From Lachnospira sp. (GTDB lineage: Bacteria; Bacillota; Clostridia; Lachnospirales; Lachnospiraceae): a stretch of DNA of 64,000 bases. This document shows positions 42,943 through 53,566 of the stretch, one piece after another. The stretch lies in the NCBI GenBank assembly GCA_017621205.1, contig JAGATQ010000006.1, positions 62,001 through 126,000 on the forward strand. The letters are read 5' to 3'. The notes under the pieces are model-generated. The model did not search any database. It had not been told where the DNA came from and saw only the letters and a program-made list of their open reading frames with translations. Numbering within the stretch: the stretch's first letter is position 1; each line of letters begins with the position of its first letter. The translations under genes and the position numbers were made by a program.

Positions 42943-43620
42943 ATGATTCAATTAAAAAATATTAAGAAAACCTATAACCGGGGGAAGGAAAATGCATTTG
43001 AGGCATTACATGATGTTTCCTTAGAGATATCTGATAATGAGATGGTAGCGATTGTAGGTACTTCTGGTGCAGGTAAATCCACATTGTTACATATATTGTC
43101 ACTTATTGATTGTTGGGATGAGGGAGAATATTGGATGAATGATGTACTAGTTAATGATTTGAATGAAACAAAACAGGCAGAAATGCGAAGCCATGAAATA
43201 GGAGTCGTGTTACAGGATTATGCATTGGTGGAGGATTTTACCGGAATCAATAATGTTCTATTGCCATTGGATTTTGATAAGGCAAAAAAGAGAACGAAAA
43301 AGGAGAAATTAACTCTTGCGAATCAAGCATTAGAGCAGGTTGGAATGAGAGAATTTTCCAGCAAAAAATGTAACCAGCTTTCCGGTGGGCAAAAACAGAG
43401 GATAGCAATTGCAAGAGCGATTGTAAACAATCCTTATATGATTATTGCAGACGAACCCACCGGTGCATTGGATACAGAAAATGCAAAACAGATTATGGAG
43501 ATTTTAAAGAGACTACAAGGAAATGGAAGAATTGTAATTATTGTTACCCATGATATGAATATTGCACAATATGCTGACCGGGTAATCCGAATAGAAGATG
43601 GTAATATTGTGAATGATTAG
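42943..43620 (+). CDS. ABC transporter ATP-binding protein (MacB/LolD type)
   Basis: 225 residues. Walker A GTSGAGKST, Q-loop VLQDYALVEDF, signature LSGGQKQRIAIARA and Walker B MIIADEPTGALDTENA are complete and of the MacB/LolD class that pairs with FtsX-type permeases. I use ATG 42943 (MIQLKNIKKTY); TTG 42925 and ATG 42934 would only add six or three residues. A clear terminator follows at 43651, so the unit is peptide, two permeases and ATPase. Confidence 0.92.
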   Translation: MIQLKNIKKTYNRGKENAFEALHDVSLEISDNEMVAIVGTSGAGKSTLLHILSLIDCWDEGEYWMNDVLVNDLNETKQAEMRSHEIGVVLQDYALVEDFTGINNVLLPLDFDKAKKRTKKEKLTLANQALEQVGMREFSSKKCNQLSGGQKQRIAIARAIVNNPYMIIADEPTGALDTENAKQIMEILKRLQGNGRIVIIVTHDMNIAQYADRVIRIEDGNIVND

Positions 43621-43650
43621 TTTTTTATTTCAATTATTTGGATATATTTT

Positions 43651-43690
43651 GCCGCCAGGAACAGAGATGCTGTGACTGGCGGCATTTTTG
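43651..43690 (+). terminator. Intrinsic terminator
   Basis: GCCGCCAG (43651-43658) pairs with CTGGCGGC (43676-43683), then ATTTTTG. Confidence 0.85.
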
Positions 43691-43748
43691 CATAAATTTT
43701 GCATTGAGGTTCATACTAAAGAAAAATAGATGAAAAGCAGGTGGCGTA

Positions 43749-44057
43749 ATGGTAGAAGAGATTATGAACACGATTCAGGCTACGGAAAATCAAATGGAGG
43801 AAATCAGAAAACAGGCAAAAAGGGAATGTGAGAGGATATCTTCAGAGGGCGAAGAGTGGATTCGGCAGTATGAGCAGCGGGAGAGAGAGGAGCTTAACTA
43901 TGAACTTGAGCAGCGGCGTGCCGAACAGACTATTAAGCAGGAGCAGGATAAGCAGCAGGCAGAAGAAGAATGGGAGAAAAAGGGGAACTGGTTAAGAGAA
44001 CAGGCTGTTTTAAAGGAGCGACGTGCCATTGACCTTATTTTGAAGCAATTAGCATAA
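43749..44057 (+). CDS. V-type ATPase peripheral-stalk subunit (G/H type)
   Basis: 102 residues, an almost uninterrupted Glu/Gln/Arg-rich amphipathic helix (ENQMEEIRKQAKRECERISS, EQREREELNYELEQRRAEQ). It is the usual first gene of the operon and pairs with subunit E (46672) as one strand of the peripheral stalk that holds the catalytic head still. The start is ATG 43749; a terminator lies upstream at 43651, so this is the first gene of the operon. Confidence 0.82.
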   Translation: MVEEIMNTIQATENQMEEIRKQAKRECERISSEGEEWIRQYEQREREELNYELEQRRAEQTIKQEQDKQQAEEEWEKKGNWLREQAVLKERRAIDLILKQLA

Positions 44058-44075
44058 CAGGAGGAGGGGGAGACA

Positions 44076-46085
44076 ATGGCGGTTTGCAGGGTGCAACGTA
44101 TGGTGCTTTGTGGTTTAAAGCAGGACAGAAAAAAGATATTAGATATTCTACAACAAATGAATTGTTTTGAGCCGGCTAAGCTAATGGAAAATACAGTTTT
44201 TCCGAAGGAAAGTCAGGAGCGTACCCTTTCCCAATTAGAGCAGATGAAACGGGATGCGAAGGATAGCCTTGTGATTTTAAATCAGCACAATCAGGAAGAC
44301 TCCGGACTTAAGGCTGGTCTTTGTGGGAAAATAACATTCTCCCCAAAGGAAAGAAAAGAATTGCAGGCGAATCGTGAAAAGCTGTTATTTGTTACCCGTG
44401 AAATCATTGAGAGGCAGAGGGAATATGAAAAAAAGCAAGAACAGCTTGAGGCGATAAAAGATAAGCTGGAAGCAATTACTCCATGGTTGGCACTGTCGGT
44501 TCCTATGCGGGAAGCCAAAACAAGGTATACCAAGGTGGTGTTGGGCAGCTTGCCGGAACAATGGAGTGTAGAGAGGCTTTATGAGGTATTACAGCAGGAG
44601 GATAGGATTCTTTGTGAACCGGTAATTATTTCACAGGATAAGCAAAAGACCTATATTGCTTTTGTCTTGTTCAGGGAACAGGAGGAGGCGTTGAAAAAAC
44701 GGTTCAAACCATTGGGAATGCTGCCTCCAGCTATCGATTGTCTTGATTATCCGTTAAAGGCAAAGGAAAAATGGGAAAAGGAATACAAGGTTATAAAAAT
44801 CCGTCGTAAGGAACTTAGGGCAGAGTTTGAATCCTATGAAAAATATAGGAAGGCATTAGAGTGGTTTTATGATGATTGTGCCGCAAGAATAGAGAAATAT
44901 CATCTGGTACAGGAGCTATCTCAATCGGAACAGACTTTTTTCCTACAGGGCTATATATTGAAAAATCAGATAGAACAGCTTAGGCAGCAGCTTGCCCCGT
45001 ATGATGTCGTGATGGAGCTTAATGATATCAAGCCGCAGGAGGAGGCTCCTGTTGTTTTAACCAATAACTCTTTTTCTTCCTCCTTTAAGGGTGTAGTGGA
45101 AGCGTTTGGTTTACCGGGATATCATTCCCTGGACCCCACAACAATTATGTCATTTTTCTATGTGTTTTTATTTGGACTGATGCTTTCGGATGCGGCGTAT
45201 GGTGCTTTGATTGTGATAGCGTGTGGCTGGCTATTGCTAAAATATAAAAAAATGCAGTCAAGCTTGAAACAGTCCATACAATTATTTTTCTGGTGTGGCT
45301 GGTCCACTCTGATTTGGGGGATGTTATTTGGAGGTTATTATGGTGACTTGATTACTGTCGTCAGCCGGACCTTTTTTGGAACAGAGGTTGAAATTCCGGC
45401 TCTATGGTTTGTCCCTCTGAATAATCCTATGAAGCTTTTGATGTATTCCATGCTCTTTGGAGTGATTCATCTTTTTACCGGATTATTTTTAAAGGGTTAC
45501 GAGCTTATAAGAAAAGGAGAAATCAAGGCAGCAATACTGGATGTTGGCTTATGGTTTATATTATTGTCAGGATTGTTGGTTTTACTTCTTCCAAGTGAGA
45601 TTTTTTCCTCTATTGCAGGAACACACTTTGAATTTCCAGAATGGCTGAACCAGTTAGGACTTTATGGAAGCATCGCTTCAGCGGCTGGTATTTTCCTGTT
45701 TGCAGGGCGTCATAGTAAAAACTGGGGGGTACGGCTTGCATTAGGTGCGTATGATTTATATAACATCACCGGATGGCTTAGTGATGTATTGTCCTATTCA
45801 AGACTTTTGGCACTCGGTCTCGCTACCGGAGTCATTGCTCAGGTAGTAAACCAGATGGGGAGTATGCTGGGAAATAGTATCTGGGGAGTGTTGTTATTTA
45901 TCATTGTTTTTATAATTGGACACAGTCTCAATTTGGCAATTAATTTGTTGGGAGCATATGTTCATACCAACCGGTTGCAGTATGTAGAATTTTTTGGAAA
46001 GTTCTATGAGGGTGGGGGAAAGGTGTTTCAGCCCTTTGGGTATCATACAAAATATGTGCATGCGGCAGGCGACAATGGAGAATAG
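44076..46085 (+). CDS. ntpI: V-type ATPase subunit I (membrane stator)
   Basis: 669 residues. The N-terminal half (1-340) is cytoplasmic and helical; the C-terminal half (about 355-640) has seven or eight membrane helices. The conserved stretch DPTTIMSFFYVFLFGLMLSD and the NxLSYSRLLALGLATGVIAQVVNQM-type helix (near 575), which forms the ion half-channels beside the K ring, are visible. It anchors the stator and, with the K ring, carries ions across the membrane. GGAGGAGGGGG is a strong ribosome site. Confidence 0.94.
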   Translation: MAVCRVQRMVLCGLKQDRKKILDILQQMNCFEPAKLMENTVFPKESQERTLSQLEQMKRDAKDSLVILNQHNQEDSGLKAGLCGKITFSPKERKELQANREKLLFVTREIIERQREYEKKQEQLEAIKDKLEAITPWLALSVPMREAKTRYTKVVLGSLPEQWSVERLYEVLQQEDRILCEPVIISQDKQKTYIAFVLFREQEEALKKRFKPLGMLPPAIDCLDYPLKAKEKWEKEYKVIKIRRKELRAEFESYEKYRKALEWFYDDCAARIEKYHLVQELSQSEQTFFLQGYILKNQIEQLRQQLAPYDVVMELNDIKPQEEAPVVLTNNSFSSSFKGVVEAFGLPGYHSLDPTTIMSFFYVFLFGLMLSDAAYGALIVIACGWLLLKYKKMQSSLKQSIQLFFWCGWSTLIWGMLFGGYYGDLITVVSRTFFGTEVEIPALWFVPLNNPMKLLMYSMLFGVIHLFTGLFLKGYELIRKGEIKAAILDVGLWFILLSGLLVLLLPSEIFSSIAGTHFEFPEWLNQLGLYGSIASAAGIFLFAGRHSKNWGVRLALGAYDLYNITGWLSDVLSYSRLLALGLATGVIAQVVNQMGSMLGNSIWGVLLFIIVFIIGHSLNLAINLLGAYVHTNRLQYVEFFGKFYEGGGKVFQPFGYHTKYVHAAGDNGE

Positions 46086-46112
46086 AATGTTAAAAGAAAG
46101 GAGATAGCCTGA

Positions 46113-46622
<510 letters not shown>

Positions 46623-46671
46623 AATAACGATAACTATGTTTTTCAAGACAATAATAACGGTGGGGGAAGCT

Positions 46672-47274
46672 ATGAAAAATTTAGAGGAAATGAAGGGACA
46701 ATTACTGAACTGTGCCAGGGAAGAAGCAAGAGAGATGGTGGCACAGACGAAAAAAGAAATAGAGGAACGAAAGAAGGAGGAGGAGGAACGAATCAATTGC
46801 AGACTTTCCTCTTTACGGCAAAAGGAGGAACGGGCATTAAGGGATTCGTATTTGAATTATCAGGAGCAGCTAAAGAAGCAGGGTGAGCTTTATGTACTTC
46901 GTGAAAAGCAGAAACAGATTGAAGAGCTGATTACGAAAGCATATCATGAAATATTAAAATGGAAAGAGGACAATTATTTTTCCTTTCTGGAATCGCTCAT
47001 TACTGCGAGGATGAGAGCAGAAGACGGTATTCTCTATTTTGGAGAACGGGATTTAAACCGATTGCCTAAAAATTTTGAAAAAATATTAAATAAGCAAGCA
47101 AAGAAAATGCAGGGCAGTATCACTATTGCTAAGGAGCCTGCGTTGATAGAGGGAGGCTTCATTCTCTGTTATGGTGGTATTGAGGAGAATGCAAGTATAG
47201 ATGCGTTGTTTGAAGCATTGCATGAACAGATGACAGATAGCTTAAATCAGCTTTTGTTTGAGGCAGAAGCATAA
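46672..47274 (+). CDS. ntpE: V-type ATPase subunit E (peripheral stalk)
   Basis: 200 residues. A long N-terminal helix rich in Glu/Lys/Arg (MKNLEEMKGQLLNCAREEAR, QTKKEIEERKKEEEER) pairs with the small stalk subunit, and a C-terminal globular domain (about 100-200, ending EGGFILCYGGIEENASIDALF) binds the A/B head. The subunit E signature GGxxL and N-x-S-I-D near the end are visible. I take ATG 46672 after GGGGGAAG instead of the ATG at 46636. Confidence 0.9.
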   Translation: MKNLEEMKGQLLNCAREEAREMVAQTKKEIEERKKEEEERINCRLSSLRQKEERALRDSYLNYQEQLKKQGELYVLREKQKQIEELITKAYHEILKWKEDNYFSFLESLITARMRAEDGILYFGERDLNRLPKNFEKILNKQAKKMQGSITIAKEPALIEGGFILCYGGIEENASIDALFEALHEQMTDSLNQLLFEAEA

Positions 47275-47316
47275 GGAGTGTTGTCGGATTATTTTAGAGG
47301 ATAAGGAGGAAATGCT

Positions 47317-48303
47317 ATGAGAGGGGGAGAAAAACAGACCTTTATTAGTTACCCATATGCAACGGCGTGTATTCGCTCCATGGAAGGAACCATGTTAAGG
47401 CTGCAGGAATATAAGGAGCTTGCAGCAATCAGGCAGGTGCCGGAATGTATTAACAGGTTGAGAGCACTCGGTTTTTTTGAAGGAATAAACGCTTCGCTAG
47501 AGGAGTTATTATCCTATGAGCAGGAACGCACCCTTAAACTGCTAAGTCGCTGTGTTTCTGACTTATCATCCTTTTCCATTTTTTTTCTTCCTCATCAATT
47601 TCACAATTTAAAGGCAGCAGTAAAAAGCTTAAATACATCTATCCATCCAACACCTATTTATTATGATGGTGAATTTGATAAAAGGGAATTGATTGAGACA
47701 AGTATTGTGAACAAGGCATTTGACCATCTGCCAGATTATATGCAGAAAACAGCTAAGGAGGCATATAAGGTCTACCTTCATTCTGGAGATGGAATGCTTT
47801 CTGATACTTTGATTGACCGTGGCTTATTAGAGGCAGTAAAGAGGATGGGGGAAGCCTCGCAAGAGACCGCCATCAAACAGTATGCCAAAACCTATCTTTC
47901 TCTTGCAAACCTGAAGCTTTCTTTTCGGCTTGTACGATGGGAGACATCCTCATCTTTTTTGGAGCAGGCATTGGTGGAGGGGGGAGAGTTTAGCAAGGAC
48001 CGGTTAAAAACAGCAATTTTATCCGGGAAGCAGGAGCTTATTTCATATCTTAATAGTACCTCCTACCGTGAGGGGGTAACGGCTTACCAAAACTCCCCTG
48101 CTACATTCGAATGCTGGTGTGACAAGGAATTGTACCGGAAGGTCGCAGCAGGAAAAAGCAACTCCTTTTCCCTTGGACCGTTAGTCGCTTTTTTTGTGGC
48201 GAGAGAGAATGAAATGAAGTCTCTTCGTTTTTTATTTACAGGAATTAAAAATCAGTTATCCGAGGAATGGATATTGGAAAGGATGCGGACCGTTTATGAG
48301 TAA
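47317..48303 (+). CDS. ntpC: V-type ATPase subunit C (central rotor adaptor)
   Basis: 328 residues, all helical, the length of bacterial subunit C (the funnel that joins the central axle to the K ring). Markers include ISYPYATACIRSMEGTML at the N terminus and the usual FHNLKAAVKSL and ARENEMKSLRFLFTGIKNQL near the end. The ribosome site AAGGAGGAAATGCT is strong. Its last 8 bp overlap the next gene. Confidence 0.9.
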   Translation: MRGGEKQTFISYPYATACIRSMEGTMLRLQEYKELAAIRQVPECINRLRALGFFEGINASLEELLSYEQERTLKLLSRCVSDLSSFSIFFLPHQFHNLKAAVKSLNTSIHPTPIYYDGEFDKRELIETSIVNKAFDHLPDYMQKTAKEAYKVYLHSGDGMLSDTLIDRGLLEAVKRMGEASQETAIKQYAKTYLSLANLKLSFRLVRWETSSSFLEQALVEGGEFSKDRLKTAILSGKQELISYLNSTSYREGVTAYQNSPATFECWCDKELYRKVAAGKSNSFSLGPLVAFFVARENEMKSLRFLFTGIKNQLSEEWILERMRTVYE

Positions 48304-48610
48304 TATGGTGATGCTTGGGGATTATGATAGTATATTTGGATTTACGGCGGTGGGAATTACAGTATATCCCGTGAAAACCATGGAAGAGGCACGAAAGCAG
48401 TTCAAACATTTTAAGAGACAGGAAACAGAGGTAATTTTTATCACGGAGCAGTTCGCTCTTGAATTAGCAGAGGAGATAAAGGAGATGCGGGAAAAGAGCG
48501 ATATTGCTGTAATATTGATACCGGGACTTCATGGAAATACCGGGGAAGGGATTGCAAATATAAAAAAAATGGTGGAGCGGGCAGTTGGGTCTGATATTTT
48601 GTTTAGTTAG
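48296..48610 (+). CDS. ntpG: V-type ATPase subunit F (NtpG)
   Basis: 104 residues, a Rossmann-like subunit of the central axle: LGDYDSIFGFTAVGITVYPV, EVIFITEQFALEL and IAVILIPGLHGNTGEGIANI, with the conserved Gly-Asp-x-x-Ser-x-x-Gly-Phe start and Ile-Pro middle. It binds subunit D and tunes rotation. It overlaps ntpC by 8 bp. In some nomenclatures it is AtpF. Confidence 0.9.
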   Translation: MSNMVMLGDYDSIFGFTAVGITVYPVKTMEEARKQFKHFKRQETEVIFITEQFALELAEEIKEMREKSDIAVILIPGLHGNTGEGIANIKKMVERAVGSDILFS

Positions 48611-48657
48611 TTTTTATAGACAATCTCAAAAAAAGTGTATGAAAGGAGAATAGGGGT

Positions 48658-50421
48658 TTGAGCAAAGGTGTTATTAGGAAGGTTTCTGGTCCGCTGGTAA
48701 TCGCTAGTGGGATGCGGGACGCGAATATGTTTGATGTGGTACGGGTAAGTCATCAGCGGTTGATTGGAGAGATTATTGAGATGCATGGGGATGAGGCATC
48801 GATTCAGGTATATGAAGAGACTTCCGGGTTGAAGCCCGGAGAGGAAGTCGTTTCTATGGGGGTACCAATGTCTGTAGAATTGGGACCAGGCTTGATTACC
48901 AGTATTTATGATGGCATTCAGCGACCTCTTAATTCTATTATGGAGGTGGCTGGCAATCTACTAAAGCGAGGTGTGGAGGTAGCAGCACTTGACCGCAGCA
49001 AAAAATGGGAATTTAGGGCTACCGTTTCCAAAGGAGATAGAGTAGTGTCTGGTGACGTGCTTGGTACGGTAGAAGAGACTCCTGTTGTCACACAGAAAAT
49101 CATGGTTCCGAATGGCATAGAAGGAACAGTCACCTCTATCCAGTCTGGTTCTTTTACAGTGGATGATTTTATTGCTACGATAGAAACGAAGGAGGGGGAG
49201 CAATCTATTACTATGTTGCAACGCTGGCCTGTGCGAAAGGGAAGGCCGTATCGGCGTAAGCTGCCCCCTAAAATGCCATTGGTTACAGGACAACGGGTGG
49301 TAGATACCTTTTTCCCTCTGGCAAAGGGAGGGGTTGCGGCTGTTCCGGGTCCTTTTGGAAGTGGAAAAACAGTAATTCAGCATCAGCTTGCGAAATGGGC
49401 AGAGGTAGATATTGTTGTTTATATTGGCTGTGGAGAACGGGGCAATGAGATGACAGATGTATTAAATGAATTCCCAGAGCTGATTGACCCAAAGACAAAA
49501 CAATCCTTAATGCAGCGGACAGTATTGATAGCCAATACTTCAGATATGCCAGTGGCAGCGAGAGAGGCATCCATCTATACAGGAATTACGATTGCGGAAT
49601 ATTTTCGGGATATGGGTTATTCCGTGGCACTGATGGCAGACTCTACTTCCCGCTGGGCGGAGGCTTTACGGGAGATGTCCGGCCGCCTTTCGGAAATGCC
49701 CGGAGAGGAAGGGTATCCTGCCTATCTCGGCAGCCGTCTTGCCCAATTTTACGAACGGGCAGGGCAGGTGGTGACATTGGGACAACAGGAACGGGAAGGG
49801 GCATTGTCTGTGATTGGTGCGGTGTCTCCTCCGGGTGGTGATATATCAGAACCCGTATCACAGGCAACCCTTAGAATTGTGAAAGTGTTTTGGGGATTGG
49901 ATTCCGCTTTGGCATACCGCCGTCATTTTCCGGCAATCAATTGGTTGAACAGTTATTCGTTATATCTCGACAATATGAAGGACTGGTATGGGGAATTTGT
50001 TGCACAGGATTTTCTTGAGCTTCGGCAAAGGATGATGACATTGCTTCAGGAAGAGGCGGAGCTTGAGGAAGTGGTGAAAATGGTGGGAATGGATGCCCTT
50101 TCTGATATGGACAGACTAAAGCTTGAAGCGGCACGTTCCATCCGGGAAGATTTTTTGCATCAGAATTCCTTTCATGAAGTGGATACCTATACTTCGCTTA
50201 CCAAGCAGTACCATATGATGCAGTTGATTATGGAATATTATGAAAAAGCAAAGGAAGTGCTTGATAAGGGCGGTGACATTGAAAAGGTGCTAAGCATTGC
50301 TGTAAGAGAGACAATTGGACGTTTTAAATATGTCACAGAGCAGCAGATAGAGGAGGAGTATCATAAAGTAAGTAAGGAGCTTGTACGAGAGCTTTCAGAG
50401 GTATGTAAAGAGGAGGAGTAG
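48658..50421 (+). CDS. ntpA: V-type ATPase catalytic subunit A
   Basis: 587 residues. The N-terminal beta-barrel and bulge domain (non-homologous region about 115-190, with [18 protein letters not shown]) precede the catalytic domain with P-loop [18 protein letters not shown] (about 227-244), the catalytic glutamate in GCGERGNEM, and [19 protein letters not shown]. It makes or hydrolyses ATP in alternation with subunit B. The start is TTG 48658, nine bases after GAAAGGAGA. Three genes, A, B and D, are packed with 2-5 bp gaps. Confidence 0.96.
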   Translation: MSKGVIRKVSGPLVIASGMRDANMFDVVRVSHQRLIGEIIEMHGDEASIQVYEETSGLKPGEEVVSMGVPMSVELGPGLITSIYDGIQRPLNSIMEVAGNLLKRGVEVAALDRSKKWEFRATVSKGDRVVSGDVLGTVEETPVVTQKIMVPNGIEGTVTSIQSGSFTVDDFIATIETKEGEQSITMLQRWPVRKGRPYRRKLPPKMPLVTGQRVVDTFFPLAKGGVAAVPGPFGSGKTVIQHQLAKWAEVDIVVYIGCGERGNEMTDVLNEFPELIDPKTKQSLMQRTVLIANTSDMPVAAREASIYTGITIAEYFRDMGYSVALMADSTSRWAEALREMSGRLSEMPGEEGYPAYLGSRLAQFYERAGQVVTLGQQEREGALSVIGAVSPPGGDISEPVSQATLRIVKVFWGLDSALAYRRHFPAINWLNSYSLYLDNMKDWYGEFVAQDFLELRQRMMTLLQEEAELEEVVKMVGMDALSDMDRLKLEAARSIREDFLHQNSFHEVDTYTSLTKQYHMMQLIMEYYEKAKEVLDKGGDIEKVLSIAVRETIGRFKYVTEQQIEEEYHKVSKELVRELSEVCKEEE

Positions 50422-50423
50422 CA

Positions 50424-51806
50424 ATGCCAAAGGAATATCGAACCATTGAGGAGGTAGCGGGACCGCTGGTGCTTGTCCGTGGCGTAGAGGAGGTTGCTTT
50501 TGATGAATTAGGGGAAATTCTTCTTGCGAACGGAGAAATACGCAGATGCCGTGTGTTGGAAATAGATGGGAGCAATGCCCTGGTGCAGTTATTTGAAGCA
50601 TCTACAGGAATTAATCTGGCTGAGAGTAAGGTACGTTTTTTAGGAAGGAGCATGGAGCTTTCTGTATCGAAGGAGATGCTTGGGAGAGTCTTTGATGGTC
50701 TTGGAAATCCTATCGATGATGGTCCTGCTTTATTGCCAACGGCTCGAATGGATATTAACGGACTGCCAATGAATCCGGCAGCGAGAAATTATCCGGAGGA
50801 ATTTATTCAGACAGGAATTTCTGCGATTGATGGGTTAAATACACTGGTGCGTGGACAGAAGCTTCCCATTTTCTCTGCTTCGGGGCTTCCCCATGCAAGA
50901 CTGGCAGCACAGATAGCAAGACAGGCAAAGGTGCTTGGTACAGAGGAAAATTTTGCAGTTGTATTTGCTGCAATGGGCATTACCTTTGAGGAGTCCAATT
51001 ATTTTATAGAAAGCTTTCGTAGCACAGGAGCATTGGAACGGACAGTTTTATTTATCAATCTTGCAAATGACCCTGCTATTGAACGAATTGCTACTCCGAG
51101 AATGGCGTTAACTGCAGCAGAATATCTTGCGTTCGAGGAAGATATGCATGTGCTTGTTATTCTGACGGATATTACCAATTATGCGGATGCATTGCGGGAG
51201 GTGTCTGCTGCGAGAAAGGAAGTACCAGGCAGAAGAGGGTATCCCGGCTATATGTATACAGATTTGGCATCATTATATGAGCGTGCCGGACGGCTTCGGG
51301 ATAAAAAGGGAAGTATTACGATGATTCCGATATTAACCATGCCAGAGGATGATAAAACGCATCCGATTCCTGATTTGACAGGCTATATTACCGAAGGACA
51401 GATTATATTGAGCCGGGAACTATTCCGTCGGGGCGTTTTGCCTCCGGTTGATGTGCTTCCCTCTTTGTCCCGGTTGAAGGATAAAGGAATCGGGGAGGGC
51501 AAGACGAGAGCAGACCACTCTGCTACGATGAACCAGCTCTTTTCTGCTTATGCAAGGGGGAAGGAAGCCAAGGAGCTGATGGTGATTTTAGGGGAGGCAG
51601 CATTGACGGAGATGGACCTGCGATATGCGAGGTTTGCGGATGCCTTTGAAGAGGAATATGTTTCCCAAGGTTTTGAAAGTGACCGCTCGATTGAGGAGAC
51701 GCTAACAATCGGCTGGAGACTGTTATCCATGCTTCCGAGAACAGAGCTAAAGAGAATTGATGACCAATTTCTGGATGAGTATTATCAAAAAAATGAGGAG
51801 GTGTAA
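50424..51806 (+). CDS. ntpB: V-type ATPase regulatory subunit B
   Basis: 460 residues, matching subunit B. Markers are the degenerate P-loop region [58 protein letters not shown] and [18 protein letters not shown]. It forms the non-catalytic sites of the A3B3 head. It begins 2 bp after ntpA, with GAGGAGG in the end of that gene. Confidence 0.96.
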   Translation: MPKEYRTIEEVAGPLVLVRGVEEVAFDELGEILLANGEIRRCRVLEIDGSNALVQLFEASTGINLAESKVRFLGRSMELSVSKEMLGRVFDGLGNPIDDGPALLPTARMDINGLPMNPAARNYPEEFIQTGISAIDGLNTLVRGQKLPIFSASGLPHARLAAQIARQAKVLGTEENFAVVFAAMGITFEESNYFIESFRSTGALERTVLFINLANDPAIERIATPRMALTAAEYLAFEEDMHVLVILTDITNYADALREVSAARKEVPGRRGYPGYMYTDLASLYERAGRLRDKKGSITMIPILTMPEDDKTHPIPDLTGYITEGQIILSRELFRRGVLPPVDVLPSLSRLKDKGIGEGKTRADHSATMNQLFSAYARGKEAKELMVILGEAALTEMDLRYARFADAFEEEYVSQGFESDRSIEETLTIGWRLLSMLPRTELKRIDDQFLDEYYQKNEEV

Positions 51807-51811
51807 GCCTA

Positions 51812-52354
51812 ATGGCAAGCATCAGAGTGAATCCTACCCGGATGGAGTTGAACCGTTTAAAGAGAAAGCGTCTTACTGCAACGAAGGGGCATCGTCTGCT
51901 TAAGGATAAAAGAGATGAGCTGATGCGGCAGTTTTTACAATTAGTTCAAGAGACAATGGAGCTTCGCAAGAAGGTGGAGGATGCTATTAAGCAGGCAAAT
52001 GTAGGCTTCTTGGTTGCAAAGGCAAGTATGTCTTTAGAGAGCTTAAATGTCGCCTTTATGGGGAGTGGGGATGATGCGAAGCGGTATGGCTATGCCTTTA
52101 CCTCCTTTGATTTGGATGAGGCAGTGGAGCGACTTACTGCCATTTACCCTGATATGGTAAATCTCGCCCGTTTAGAGCACCGTTGTGAGAAATTATCCGC
52201 TGAGATAGAAAAAACCCGGCGCAGGGTGAATGCACTGGAATATGTAGTAATACCGGATACAGAAGAGCAGATGCGCTACATTTCCATGAAGCTTGATGAG
52301 AATGAGAGAGGTACACAAACCCGGCTTATGAAAATCAAGGAACAGATGTATTAG
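51812..52354 (+). CDS. ntpD: V-type ATPase subunit D (central axle), ends inside a repeat
   Basis: 180 residues, a two-helix coiled coil with the family start RVNPTRMELNRLKRKRLTAT, then KGHRLLKDKRDELMRQF, and the end RVNALEYVVIPDTEEQMRYISMKLDENERGTQTRLMKIKEQMY. The usual length is about 200-215. The TAG stop (52352-52354) is the first three bases of a 74-bp palindromic element, so the last residues of the ancestral protein may have been replaced by the stop the element brought. The truncated tail is beyond the conserved core, so function is probably kept. Confidence 0.92.
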   Translation: MASIRVNPTRMELNRLKRKRLTATKGHRLLKDKRDELMRQFLQLVQETMELRKKVEDAIKQANVGFLVAKASMSLESLNVAFMGSGDDAKRYGYAFTSFDLDEAVERLTAIYPDMVNLARLEHRCEKLSAEIEKTRRRVNALEYVVIPDTEEQMRYISMKLDENERGTQTRLMKIKEQMY

Positions 52355-52425
52355 TACATCATAAACTAAGTATCTTAAAGTTTATCCTTCGTCAAACTAT
52401 CAAGAACTTAATTTACGATGTACTA
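52352..52425. repeat. 74-bp TA-flanked palindromic element
   Basis: TAGTACATCATAAACTAAGT... pairs with ...ACTTAATTTACGATGTACTA. Its left arm matches the reverse complement of the right arm of 54737-54948 and vice versa, so it is the same family in the opposite orientation with the middle deleted, apparently between AAAGTTT repeats. Confidence 0.75.
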
Positions 52426-52460
52426 GCAGTGATAACATTTTGGTTTTGGATGGAAAAATA

Positions 52461-52489
52461 TTGAAATATCAATTATTTTATATTATGAT
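52461..52489 (+). promoter_or_regulatory. Promoter of galE
   Basis: TTGAAA (52461-52466), a 17-bp spacer, TATGAT (52484-52489). Confidence 0.55.
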
Positions 52490-52548
52490 GAACTTAGCGT
52501 AATAGTACAAACGTCTAATTAAACTATATTTATATGAGGTGAATAATA

Positions 52549-53556
52549 ATGAAGATTTTAGTTACTGGTGGTACAGGGTATATTGGTTCCCATACTTGTG
52601 TGGAGCTTTTGAATCAAGGACATGAAGTTGTCATATTTGACAATCTTTTTAATTCACAGGAGGATATAGTAGATAAGATTGAACGTATTACGGGGAAAAG
52701 ACCAGTGTTTTACAAAGCAGACATGCTCAATAAGGAGGAGCTTCGTCCGGTTTTTGAGGAGCATACCTTTGATGCTGTAATCCATTTTGCCGGACTAAAG
52801 GCAGTTGGGGAATCGGTGCAAAAGCCGCTCTGGTACTATCATAATAATATTACCGGAACACTTACATTGTGCGAGATGATGAATGAGTATGGATGTAAAC
52901 GGATTATATTTAGTTCTTCTGCTACGGTGTACGGCTCTCCTAAAACAGTGCCAATCACGGAGGATTTTCCTCTTAGTACAACGAATCCTTATGGAAGCAC
53001 GAAACTGATGTTAGAGCGGATTCTATCTGATTTATGTGTGCCGGACCCAGAGTGGAGTGTCGTACTTTTACGTTATTTTAATCCAATTGGTGCCCATGAG
53101 AGTGGGTTGATTGGAGAGTGCCCGAATGGGATTCCCAACAATCTTATGCCCTATATTATGCAGGTAGCAATTGGTAAGCTGCCATGTCTCGGTGTGTTTG
53201 GCAATGACTACGACACACCAGATGGAACCGGAGTGAGAGATTACATTCATGTGGTGGATTTGGCAAAGGGGCATGTAAATGCGGTGGACAAAGTAACTTC
53301 TACTACAGGGGTTAATATCTATAATCTTGGCACTGGTAATGGATATTCCGTATTGGATATCGTCAAGGCATTTGAGGCAGCTAATGGTGTGAAGATTCCA
53401 TATGAGATAAAACCACGTCGTGCCGGGGATATTGCAATGTGCTATGCGAATCCGAAGAAGGCAAAGGAAGAGCTTGGTTGGGAAGCGGAATATGATTTGG
53501 AGAGAATGTGTAAGGATTCGTGGAGATTTATACAGGAATATAGTAAGGGGGAATAG
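52549..53556 (+). CDS. galE: UDP-glucose 4-epimerase
   Basis: 335 residues, standard length. NAD-binding GGTGYIGSHT (residues 7-16), the catalytic triad region SSSATVYGSP with YGSTK (Tyr-x-x-x-Lys), and the family motifs HFAGLKAVGES and RDYIHVVDLAKGHV are all intact. It interconverts UDP-glucose and UDP-galactose for the Leloir pathway and for surface polysaccharides, and could feed the mutase at 4412. The ATG follows GAGGTGAATA. The SdpI-like gene starts 10 bp after its stop. Confidence 0.96.
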   Translation: MKILVTGGTGYIGSHTCVELLNQGHEVVIFDNLFNSQEDIVDKIERITGKRPVFYKADMLNKEELRPVFEEHTFDAVIHFAGLKAVGESVQKPLWYYHNNITGTLTLCEMMNEYGCKRIIFSSSATVYGSPKTVPITEDFPLSTTNPYGSTKLMLERILSDLCVPDPEWSVVLLRYFNPIGAHESGLIGECPNGIPNNLMPYIMQVAIGKLPCLGVFGNDYDTPDGTGVRDYIHVVDLAKGHVNAVDKVTSTTGVNIYNLGTGNGYSVLDIVKAFEAANGVKIPYEIKPRRAGDIAMCYANPKKAKEELGWEAEYDLERMCKDSWRFIQEYSKGE

Positions 53557-53566
53557 GGGGGAAACT

